A DNA stretch of 64,000 bases from Bathynomus jamesi (taxonomy: Eukaryota; Arthropoda; Malacostraca; Isopoda; Cirolanidae), in the NCBI GenBank assembly GCA_023014485.1, contig JAJOZX010005517.1, positions 38,501 through 102,500 of the forward strand, in the 5' to 3' direction. Under the pieces are notes generated by a model, which worked only from the letters and a program-made list of their open reading frames with translations, made no database searches and had not been told where the DNA came from. Of this stretch, positions 53,101 through 62,868 are shown piece by piece; the stretch's first letter is position 1; every line of letters begins with the position of its first letter. Position numbers and translations under genes: made by a program.

Positions 53101-54900
53101 GGTCCCAAAATTCACACCCACATGAGAATTAATTAGATATGTCCTTTAGTTAGCGTCAGACAAACATCAGCCAATTGGAATACATGAAGTTTCACACTCT
53201 TGTCAAAACGAGTCCGAATGTATTTGATACAGCAAGAGACAGATGGGGAGCATAAAAAAGGATCTAAAATTAACAAATATGTGTGAACTAATCCAATTGT
53301 TTCTATATAAACACACCTAAATGAAGACCAATCAAGAGATTAACATACACACACCCACATGCGAATGAATTAGAATATCCAATGTTTAGCCACACCCAAA
53401 TATGAGCCAATGGGAAGGGTCCAAAATTCACACCCACGTGAAAACCAATGAGACATGTGCCCTCGTTAGCGTCAGACAAATATCAGCCAATCAGAATACA
53501 TAAAGTTTCACACTCTCGTCAAAACGTATCCGAATGTATTAGATACAGCCAGAAACAGATGAGTCGCATTGAAAAAGCTTTAAAATTAATAAATATATGT
53601 GAACCAATTACAATATCGAAAGTTTAGCCACACCCAAATATGAACCAATAAGAAGGTCCCAAAATTCACACCCACACGAGAATCAATTAGATATGTCCTT
53701 TAGTTAGCGTCAGACAAACATCAGCCAATCGGAATACATGAAGTTTCACACTCTTGTCAAAACGAATCAGAATGTATTGGATACAGCCAGAGACAGATGG
53801 GGAGCATTAAAAAGGCTCTAAAATTAACAAATATGGGTGAACTAATCCAATTGTTTCTATATAAACACACCTAAATGAAGACCAATCAAGAGATTAACAT
53901 ATACACACCTAAATGAAGACCAATCAAGAGATTAACATATACACACCCACATGCGAATCAATTAGAATATCCAATGTTTAGCCACACCCAAATATGAGCC
54001 AATGGGAAGGGTTCAAAATTCACACCCAAGTGAAAACCAATTAGCCATGTGACTTCGTTAGCGTCAGACAAATATCAGCCAATCAGAATACATAAAGTTT
54101 GACACTCTCGTCAAAACGAATCCGAATGTATTAGATACAGCCAGAAACAGATGAGTCGCATTGAAAAAGCTTTAAAATTAATAAATATATGTGAACCAAT
54201 TACAATATCGAAAGTTTAGCCACACCCAAATATGAACCAATAAGAAGGTCCCAAAATTCACACCCACACGAGAATCAATTAGATATGTCCTTTAGTTAGC
54301 GTCAGACAAACATCAGCCAATCGGAATACATGAAGTTTCACACTCTTGTCAAAACGAATCCGAATGTATTGGATACAGCCAGAGACAGATGGGGAGCATT
54401 GAAAAAGCTTTAAAATTAATAAATATATGTGAACCAATTAGAATATCGAAAGTTTAGCCACACCCAAATATGAACCAATAAGAAGGTCCCAAAATTCCCA
54501 CCCACATGAGAATCAATTAGATATGTCCTTTAGTTAGCGTCAGACAAACTTCAGCCAATCGGAATACATGAAGTTTCACACTCTTGTCAAAACGAATCCG
54601 GATGTATTAGATACAGCCAGAAACAGATGAGGAGCATTGAAAAAGCTTTAAAATTAACAAATATGTGTGAACCAATTAGAATATCGAAAGTTTAGCCATA
54701 CCCAAATATGAACCAATAAGAAGGTCCCAAAATTCACACCCATATGAGAATCAATTAGATATGTCCTTTAGTTAGCGTCAGACAAACATCAGCCAATCGG
54801 AATACATGAAGTTTCACACTCTTGTCAAAACGAATCCGAATGTATTGGATACAGCCAGAGACAGATGGGGAGTATTAAAAAGGCTTTAAAATTAACAAAT
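41143..54900 (-). repeat. Reverse-orientation satellite array of the same A/B family
   Basis: These are the same A, B and linker sequences in reverse complement, with mostly the same dimer structure and doubled 38-bp linkers in places. Subtypes of the left array reappear here, for example GTTTGACACTCTCG with CCATGTGACTTC, the reverse of the GTGTCAAAC and GAAGTCACATGG subtype. Variants mostly seen on this side include TTCGTTCGCGTC (41,276, 45,387, 48,711) and AAAGATTCGCACTC (about 43,538 and 52,711). Block-scale copying is therefore present too, with offsets near 3.3, 4.1 and 9.2 kb. Confidence 0.95.
54080..54900 (-). repeat. Linkerless run of 238-bp monomers
   Basis: TGTATT landmarks lie at about 54,127, 54,365, 54,603 and 54,841, exactly 238 bp apart, with no linker in between. 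The monomers mix A and B states, for example B-like GGGGAGCATTG followed by A-like AAAAAGCTTTAAAATT. The run marks the last part of the homogenised array before the diverged edge. Confidence 0.85.
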
Positions 54901-57900
54901 ATGTGTGAACTAATCCGATTTCTTCATATAAACACACTTAAATGAGGACCAATTACGAGATTAAAATATACACACCCACATGCGAACCATTTAAAATATC
55001 CAATGTTTAGCCACACCCAAATATAAGGGATAAAGATGGCTCCAAAATTCACACCCACGTGAGAACCAATTAGAGATTTCCTTTGGTTAGCGTCAGACAA
55101 ATATCAGCCAATCAGAATAAAGTTTCAGACTCTTATCAGAAGGAATGTAATGTATTGGATGCAGCCAGAAACAGATGAGGAGCATTGAAAATTACTTAAA
55201 ATTAACAAGTATGTGCGAACCATTCTGATTGTCTTTATATAGCCACACCTATATGAGAAACAATTACAAGCTAAAATATGCACACCCACATGCGAACCAA
55301 TTAGAATATCCAAAGTTTAGCCACACCCAAATATGAGCCAATGAGAAGGCTCTAAAATTCACACCCACATGATAACCAATTAGACATGTCCCATCCTTAG
55401 CGTTAGACAAATATCAACCAATCAGAATGCATAAAGTTTCTCACTGTCATCACAATCAATTCAAATGTATTGCATCCAGCCACAAGAAAATGAGGAACAC
55501 TGTAAAGTCTTTAAATTTTACAAATATGTGTCAAACAATCCGATTGTCTTTATATTAGCACACCTAAATGAGGACCAATCACGAGGTTAAAATATACACA
55601 TCCAAATGCGAACCAATTAGAATATCCAATGTTTAGCCACACCCAGATATGAGCCAATAAGAAGGCTCCAAAATTCACACCCACGTAAAGACCAATTATA
55701 CATGTCCCTTCGTTCGCGTCAGACAAATATGAACTAATCAGAATGCATAAAGTTTCACACATTCATCACAATGTATTCGAATATATTTTATACAACTACA
55801 AACAAATGAGGAAAAATCACAAGGATAAAATATACACACCTACATGTGATCCAATTGGAATATCCAATGTTTAGCCACACCAAAATATGAGCCAATGAAA
55901 AGGCTCCAAAATTGACACCCACATGAGAACCAATTAGACATGTCCCCTCCTTAGCGTCATACAAATATCAACCAATCAGAATACATAAAGTTTTACACTC
56001 TCGTAAGAACAAATCCGAATGTATTTGATCCAGCCAGAAACAGATGAGGAGCATTAAAAAGGCTTTAAAATTTACAAATATATGCGAACCAATTAAAATA
56101 TCCAATGTTTATCCACACCCAAATATGAGCCAATGAGAAGGCTCCAAATCTCACACCCACATGAGAACCAATTAGACATGTCCTTTAGTTAGCGTCAGAC
56201 AAATATCAGCGAATCAGAATACATCAAGTTTCACACTCTTGTCAGAACGAATCTAATGTATTGTATGCAGCCAGAAACAGATGAAGAACGTTGTAAAGGC
56301 TTTAAAATTAACAAATATGTGTTTCCCAATCCGATTCTCTTTATACAGCCACACTTATATGAGGAATAATCACATGGCTAAAATATACATACCCACATGC
56401 GAACCAATGTGCAATGTTTAGCCACAACCAAATACGAGCCAATGAGAACGCTTCAAAATTCACACCCACGTGAAAACCAATTAGACATATCCCTTCGTTA
56501 GCGTCAGACAAATATCAGCCAATCAGAATATATAAAGTTTCACACTCTCATAAGAACGAATCTAATGTATTGTATGCAGTCACAAACAGATGAGGAACAT
56601 TGAAAAGGCTTTAATATTATCAAATATGCGTGAACCAATCCGATTGTCTTCATATAACCACACCTTAATGAGGCCCAAGCACGAGGAGAAAATATACACA
56701 CTCATATGCGAACCAATTAGAGTGTCCAATGTTTAGCCACACCCAAATATGAGCCAGTGACAAGGCTCCAAAATTCACACCCACATGAGAACCAATTAGA
56801 TATGTGCTTCAGTGAGCGTCAGACAAATATCAGCCAATCAGAATACATCAAGTTTCACACTCTTGCCAGAACGAATCTAATGTATTGTATGCAGCCAGGA
56901 ACAGACGAAGAACGTTGTAAAATGTAAAGGCTTTAAAATTAACAAATATGTGTGAACCAATCCGATTGTCTTTATACAGCCACACTTATATGAGGAATAA
57001 TCACAAGGCTAAAATATACACACCCAGATGCGAACCAATGTGCAATGTTTAGGCACAACCAAATATGAGCCAATGAGAAGGCTTCAAAATTCACACCCAC
57101 GTGAAAACCAATTAGACATATCCCTTCGTTTGCGTCATACAAATATCAGACAATCAGAATACATAAAGTTTCACACTGTCATCACAATGAATTCGAATGT
57201 ATTCCATACAGCCACAACGAAATGAGGACCATTGTAAAGGCTTTAAAATTAACAAATATGTGTGAACCAATCCGATTGTGTTTTTATAAGCATACCTAAA
57301 TGAGGGCCAATCACGAGGTTAAAATATATACATCCACATGCGATCCAATTAGAATATACAATGTTTAGCCGCACCCAAATATGAACCAAAGAGAAGGCTC
57401 CAAAATTAACATCCACATGAGAATCAATTAGACATATCTCTTCGTTACTGTCTTACAAATATCAGCCAATCATAGTACATAAAGTTTCACACTCTCGTCA
57501 GAACTAATCCGAATATATTAGATACAGCCAGAAACAGATAAGGAACATTGAAAAGGCTTTAAAATTAACAAATATATGTGAACCAATTAGAATATCCAAT
57601 GTTTAGCCACACCCAAATATGAGCCAATAAGAAGGTTCCAATGTTCACACCCACATAAGAACAAATTCGACATATCCCTTAGTTAGCGTCAGACAAATAT
57701 CAACCAATCAGAATACACAAAGTTTCACACTGTCATCATAATGAATTCGATTGTATTGTATTCAACCACAATGAAAGGAGGAACATTGAAAAGGCTTTAA
57801 AATTAACAAATATGTGTCAAAGAATCCGATTGTCTTCATATAACTACACCTAAATGAGGAGCAGTAACAAAGTTAAATTATACACATCCACATGCGAACC

Positions 57901-58402
57901 AATTACAATGTGCGATCTTTAGCCACACCCAAACATGAGCCAATGAGAAGGTTCCAAAATTCACCCCCACATGAGAACCAATTAGACGTATCCTTTTGTT
58001 AGCGTCAGACAAATATCAGCCAATCAGAATACATCATGTTTCACACTCTTGTCAGAACGAATCTAATGTATTGTATGGAGCCACAAACAGATGAGGAACA
58101 TTGATAAGGCTTTAAAATTAACAAATATGTGTATCAAACAATCCGATTGTCTTTATATAGCCACACTTAAATGAGGACCAATCACAAGGTTAAATTGTAC
58201 ACATCCACGTGCAAACCAATTAGAATGTGCAATGTTTAGCCACACCCAAACATGAGCCAATAAGAAGGTTCCAAAATTCACACCCACATGAGAATCAATT
58301 AGACATGTCCCTTAGTTAGTGTCAGACAAATATCAACCAATCAGAATACACAAAGTTTCACACTGTCATCATAATGAATTCGATTGTATTGTATACAAAT
58401 AT

Positions 58403-58880
58403 CAGCCAATCAGAATACATAAAGTTTCACACTCTCGTCAGAACGAATCCGAATGTATTAGATACAGCCAGAAACAGATGAGGAACATTGAAAAAGCTTT
58501 AAAATTAACAAATATATATGAACCAATTAGAATATCGAAAGTTTAGCCACACCCAAATATGAACCAATAAGAAGGTCCCAAAATTCACACCCACATGAGA
58601 ACCAATTAGATATGTCCTTTAGTTAGCGTCAGACAAATATCAGCCAATCAGAATATATAAAGTTTCACACTCTCGTAAGAACGAATCCGAATGTATTAGA
58701 TACAGCCAGAAACAGATGAGGAACATTGAAAAAGCTTTAAAATTAACAAATATATATGAACCAATTAGAATATCGAAAGTTTAGCCACACCCAAATATGA
58801 ACCAATAAGAAGGTCCCAAAATTCACACCCACATGAGAACCAATTAGATATGTCCTTTAGTTAGCGTCAGACAAATATCA
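58403..58880 (-). repeat. Two nearly identical 238-bp monomers inside the old edge
   Basis: TGTATTAGATACAGCC lies at 58,454 and 58,692, 238 bp apart. The two copies differ at only a few positions (for example ACATAAAG against ATATAAAG, and CGTCAGAAC against CGTAAGAAC). Their neighbours are heavily diverged, so this is a recent local duplication. It carries the ATCGAAAGTTTAGCC and AAGGTCCCAAAATTC states typical of B in the core array. Confidence 0.85.
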
Positions 58881-59004
58881 GCCAATCAGAATATATAAAG
58901 TTTCACACTCTCGTAAGAACAAATCTAATGTATTGTATGCAGCCACAAACAGATGAGGAACTTTGAAAAGGCCTTATAATTATCAAATATGTGTGAACCA
59001 ATCC

Positions 59005-59110
59005 GATTGTCTTCATATAACCACACCTTAATGAGGCCCAAGCACGAGGAGAAAATATACACATCCATATGCGAACCAATGTGTCAAACAATCCGATTGT
59101 CTTTATATTG
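59005..59110 (-). repeat. Collapsed unit (90 bp between linker landmarks)
   Basis: The linker landmark appears twice, 90 bp apart. The join reads GCGAACCAATGTGTCAAACAATCCG, where the CCAAT of one subrepeat has been joined to that of another about 220 bp further on. This deletion removes nearly a whole monomer by recombination at a CCAAT-bearing subrepeat. Confidence 0.65.
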
Positions 59111-59739
59111 CCACACTTAAATGAGGAACAATCACTAGGGTAGAATATACACACCCACATATGAACCAATTAGAATGTCCAGTATTCTGCCATACCCAAA
59201 TATGAGCCAATGAGAAGGCTCCAAAATTCACATCCACGTGAAAACTAATTAGACATGTCCTTTAGTTAGCGTCAGACAAATATCAGCCAATCTGAATACA
59301 TAAAGTTTCACACTGTCATCACAATGAATCCGAATGTATTGTAACAGCCACAAAGAAATGAGGAACATTGTAAAGGCTTGAAAATTAACAAATATGTGTG
59401 AACCAATCCGATTGTGTTTATATAAGCACACCTAAATGAGGACCAATCATAAGGTTAGTATATACACACACCCACATCCGAACCAATTAGAATGTCCAAT
59501 GTTTAGCCACAGCCAAATATGAGCGAATGAAAAGGCTCCAAAATTCACACCCACATGAGAACCAATTAGACATGTCCCTTCGTTAGCGTCATACAAATAT
59601 CAGCGAATCGGAATACATGAAGTTTCACGTTCTTATAAGAACGAAATCGAATATATTGTATGCAGGCATAAGAAATGAGATCCATTGAAAAACGTTTAAA
59701 ATTACCACATAAAGGTTAATCAATCCGATTGTCTTAATA

Positions 59740-59925
59740 GAGCTACACTTAAATGATGACTAATCACAAGGCTAAAATATACACACCCACGTGAGAATCA
59801 ATCAGAAGGTTTGGTACATATCCACTCCTATTTGAGCGCCAATCACAAAGCTTTAACAATTCACACCCTCGTGAGAACCCTCCATAACAACTTGAATGTA
59901 GCCCCACCTATTACAAAGGCCTGCG
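59740..59925 (-). repeat. Last recognisable, degraded satellite unit
   Basis: Fragments such as ACACCCACGTGAGAATCAAT, GAGCGCCAATCACAAAGC and TTCACACCCTCGTGAGAACC are still satellite-like. The last trace is about GTAGCCCCACCTATTACAAA. Beyond about 59,925 there is no further CCAAT/GTGTG periodicity. Confidence 0.75.
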
Positions 59926-60107
59926 ATGGTTTTCTTGTCCGAAATATTTTCTCACTTATATAGTAATTTTTGTACGCTGATTCCGAAATAATATTAATTT
60001 TTCGCCATCACGTACAGATTTTCTACAAAATGTCATATTTCATATTACATATGTAAGTAATTTTTATTAAATTTTTATTAAAAAATACTGCTTATAAATG
60101 CTTATAA
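59926..60107. other. AT-rich sequence between array edge and ORF
   Basis: No satellite and no gene are seen here. Just before the ORF a 10-bp direct duplication, TGCTTATAAA, lies at 60,089-60,098 and 60,099-60,108. Confidence 0.6.
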
Positions 60108-60293
60108 ATGCTTGGTTTTACCAAGCCATCAAAGAAATGGAGAAATCATGGAAGGTGGGACTTCAGCATGATGGCTGATTACTGCTGGATGTTGAAAGGG
60201 GACACTCCAGAATTATTACATAAAAGAAAAGGAACAGCGCGTACATTCGAGACTAAAAGGCATAGATCTCACAAGAAAGCTCGGGACAAATAA
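60108..60293 (+). CDS. Hypothetical basic protein fragment, 61 aa, possibly the C-terminus of a mobile-element or host ORF
   Basis: This ORF starts at an ATG within the TGCTTATAAA duplication and ends at TAA. Unlike everything else in the window it looks coding. Its composition is mixed, with Trp, Cys, His and charged residues. It has a hydrophobic/aromatic core, WDFSMMADYCWMLKGDTPEL (residues 17-36), then a Lys/Arg/His-rich tail ending RHRSHKKARDK. The stretch is more GC-rich than its surroundings. An in-frame TAA lies just upstream of the ATG, so any longer protein would need an intron or a lost 5' part. An AATAAA lies about 100 bp after the stop, at 60,392. The MMADYCW core followed by a basic tail gives me a weak impression of the C-terminal end of uncharacterised transposon-like proteins, but I cannot name a family and assign no function. 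It may be a last exon, a pseudogene remnant or chance. Confidence 0.35.
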   Translation: MLGFTKPSKKWRNHGRWDFSMMADYCWMLKGDTPELLHKRKGTARTFETKRHRSHKKARDK

Positions 60294-60880
60294 AGATGAA
60301 TATGTAATTGACGTTAATAATCTTTCTTTTTAAAGTTGTTTACATTTATAATTAGTATAACAAAGCGAAATAGGTACCTAATGTAAATTGAAATAAATAA
60401 TATTTATTTGTTGTTGTTGTTTTTTCCCTTCCAGTTTGCAGAAAATCCTTTCGTTATAGAAAAAAATGGACACCTTATTCGAAATCAGCGTAGTTGAATT
60501 ATATAAAATCAGTTATTAGTAAGAAAACAACTCTTACAAAGTTCTCATTCGTAGGCCTATGAATTATTAGACATTAGGTTTCTTAGTATTCCTTTAATAT
60601 TTCACTTGTTATTTTCTGATTTTTTTCTTTGCAATCATAATTCCACACTCAATTTTTAATTGTTATTCAAAAGAAGGAAAATTTTAACTTTCAATTTTAA
60701 TATATTTGAAGAGGTATTTTAAATAAAAAACTTTTTAAACAAATACGCTTTTATTGCAAAATATACAAGTTATGTTGACACAAATTTATTGATTATATTT
60801 ATATAGGGCACATCAAACATCAACTTCAACCTAATTTATAGTCCATCTGAGACCCTTTAATATAGACAATATGTTATAAA
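60294..60880. other. AT-rich non-coding stretch after the ORF
   Basis: Nothing recognisable is seen apart from an AATAAA at about 60,392-60,397, which could serve as a polyadenylation signal for the ORF, and a short TTG-repeat run near 60,408-60,420. No satellite is present. Confidence 0.5.
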
Positions 60881-60922
60881 TATATATATATATATATTTT
60901 TAATATATATATATATATAATT
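60881..60922. repeat. Interrupted (TA)n microsatellite
   Basis: Two TA runs are separated by a short TTTTTAA interruption. Confidence 0.95.
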
Positions 60923-60956
60923 ATATACACCTAAATATTTATTTCCTGCTTAAAAA

Positions 60957-60959
<3 letters not shown>

Positions 60960-60996
<37 letters not shown>
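60960..60996. repeat. (TA)n microsatellite
   Basis: About 18 uninterrupted TA dinucleotides, ending before GTGGTATG. Confidence 0.95.
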
Positions 60997-60999
<3 letters not shown>

Positions 61000-61375
61000 G
61001 TATGAACAAAAATAGCTTACTTTCGCGTTGTGGTAGCAAAAATATTTCTATATATAAAGGATGAGAAACATTTTCTTCGAAGAGAAGCATCTGACAGTAA
61101 CTGGTAGATTTTTATTCTACTTTAAAGTCCTACGTTATTGTTGCTCGTAAATGCCGTTATTATAACGTATTTCGTTGAAAATTAGATCAATCTAGCAAAC
61201 TTCATAGATATATATAAATCCTGCTGAATGTTAGTGAATTTGGGACATTTTCAACACTTTCACGTTTTGAAATTAAGTGAAAGCCATTTTCTGGAAGCCG
61301 AGTTGATGTATGTACCTAACATTTAATCTAGATGATTAATGCAAACACTGTAAATAGACAGCACAAGCCAAAGTG
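60997..61375. other. Unique AT-rich sequence
   Basis: No ORF of note, RNA gene or repeat is recognised between the two TA tracts. Confidence 0.5.
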
Positions 61376-61401
61376 TTATATATATATATATATATAGATA
61401 T

Positions 61402-61454
<53 letters not shown>
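61376..61454. repeat. (TA)n microsatellite, ~79 bp with two interruptions
   Basis: A long TA tract is broken once by a GATA step near 61,396 and once by an AA step near 61,412. Length polymorphism between individuals is likely. Confidence 0.95.
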
Positions 61455-61457
<3 letters not shown>

Positions 61458-61608
61458 CTCTCCTTCGGCACAAGTCATATATTTACAGTGTCTTCTCCCT
61501 GAAGCACATTCCGTTGCACGTTTTAGGGTATGTAAATACTTGGTAATTTGTGTATTCCTAGCTTAATTTCATTTTATATAAAAATTATAGTGAAATGAAC
61601 TCTATCGG

Positions 61609-61610
<2 letters not shown>

Positions 61611-61651
<41 letters not shown>
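61611..61651. repeat. (AT)n microsatellite
   Basis: About 20 uninterrupted AT dinucleotides between TCGGCT and TGTATTC. Confidence 0.95.
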
Positions 61652-61653
<2 letters not shown>

Positions 61654-62770
61654 ATTCTAACTTTTGACACAGGCTCGAAAGATGATCAAACACTTCTTTT
61701 ACCGCTAAACTACAAAAGTAATATCCAGTATATTTCTCATCCTGTACATATAATTGATAACATCATATAAAACATTCATTAGCTAATTTCAGTATTACAG
61801 TTAATACCAGGAAATTATTTATTTATAAATTAGGGTGTTTTAGGACATATCTCGTCATTTAATTAAAAAGCTTTCAAATAAGGCTTCATTCTGTATACCA
61901 TCGATCGGATTGCATGGTCTGTATCAGTGGTAATCGATGTATATTAATTATAAATTAAGTTAAGCTAAGTTCATCATAGATTTAAAGTTGATGAGGAAAC
62001 CATTCCGCGAATAAAATTGTGAATGATGCCATGTAGTTGCGGGTATAGGAGAGTTGAATGAAAAGTCGTGATTTGGCCTTATCTTCGACTTGGAATAAAA
62101 TCACATCACCAAGTTATTTATTTTACATATTCCACTTTAAATAAAGTAAATGAATAAACATTTATTAGTTTCATTAAATACGAATGTGTTCAAATCGTTT
62201 TAACATAGTTCTGAAATTTGTTTGCATGGCCAGTCTATTCAAGTCTAATCTTGCTCGTACATTTTCAGCATAAGTTTGCCGGTGGAATTACCATGGTGAG
62301 TGTGCTACTCTCTCCCCACCCCCACATATATATAAATATAATATATATTATACAGTGTAGGCTTTAAAAACAAATGTTTTATTAATTACCTTACAGAATG
62401 AAAACTACATTCTAGATTTAGGATAAATAATGTAAGCCGATAATATAAAAGTCATACAAAATGAGCTTTATATTATTTAATTTAAAAAAAAGTTTCTCAG
62501 ATCAGATAAATTCTGAACTGAGACTAATACCGTCCTAATTTCAAAAGTGTTTGAAAAATAATGCTTTTATTCCCGAGTATGTTATAAAACACCCTTTGAA
62601 TGCGAAAACATTTATGAATTTTGACGAAAATACTTTGGAACACAGAAATTTGTAACAAATGCATATGACCACTGAACACTTGTAATATATCCACTGAATG
62701 TAGTTAATAACCATATACTTAAAAATTTACAATTAACAATGTACAGTATGCTTAATATGTTCTTTTTAAA
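61652..62770. other. Unique AT-rich sequence with one possible short exon
   Basis: No clear gene is seen. The one structured item is a splice-like pattern at 62,250-62,301, listed separately. A short impure TA stretch follows it near 62,324-62,353. Confidence 0.5.
62269..62295 (+). other. Possible 27-nt exon ending in a Kozak-context ATG
   Basis: A pyrimidine-containing stretch ending ATTTTCAG (62,261-62,268) could be a splice acceptor. After 27 nt the sequence reads AATTACCATG followed by GTGAGTG, a strong donor match at 62,296-62,301. The ATG at 62,293-62,295 sits in a good Kozak context. First or second exons that end at the start codon do exist, but both splice motifs are short and could be chance in 4 kb of DNA. 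No partner exon is recognised. Confidence 0.15.
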
Positions 62771-62791
62771 TACACACACACACACACACAC

Positions 62792-62866
<75 letters not shown>

Positions 62867-62868
62867 AT
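62771..62868. repeat. Compound (AC)n(AT)n(GT)n microsatellite palindrome
   Basis: About 20 bp of AC repeats, then about 55 bp of AT repeats, then about 20 bp of GT repeats. The AC and GT arms are reverse complements, so the ~98-bp element is a near-perfect inverted repeat that could extrude a cruciform. Confidence 0.95.

Larger units (their letters stand above)
54900..59925 (-). repeat. Diverged edge of the array, mostly ~315-bp monomer-plus-linker units
   Basis: The family is still clear (CAGCCAATCAGAATACAT, TTTAGCCACACCCAAATATG, AAAATTCACACCCACATGAG), but substitutions and indels are much denser. The linker landmark GATTGTCTTTATATA or its variants sits near 55,227, 55,542, 56,333, 56,642, 56,964, 57,274, 57,828, 58,145, 59,005, 59,095, 59,410 and 59,727. 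Most spacings are 309-322 bp, that is one monomer plus one linker, not the A/B dimer. The exceptions are a dimer-like 554 bp, two longer gaps near 55.5-56.3 and 58.1-59.0 kb, and a 90-bp collapse at 59,005-59,095. Confidence 0.9.

Noticed and set aside
1..59925. Transposon or LTR retroelement as the repeat unit
   Set aside because: No terminal inverted repeats, LTRs, primer-binding site, or transposase or reverse transcriptase coding was seen. The units are tandem and built of short subrepeats.
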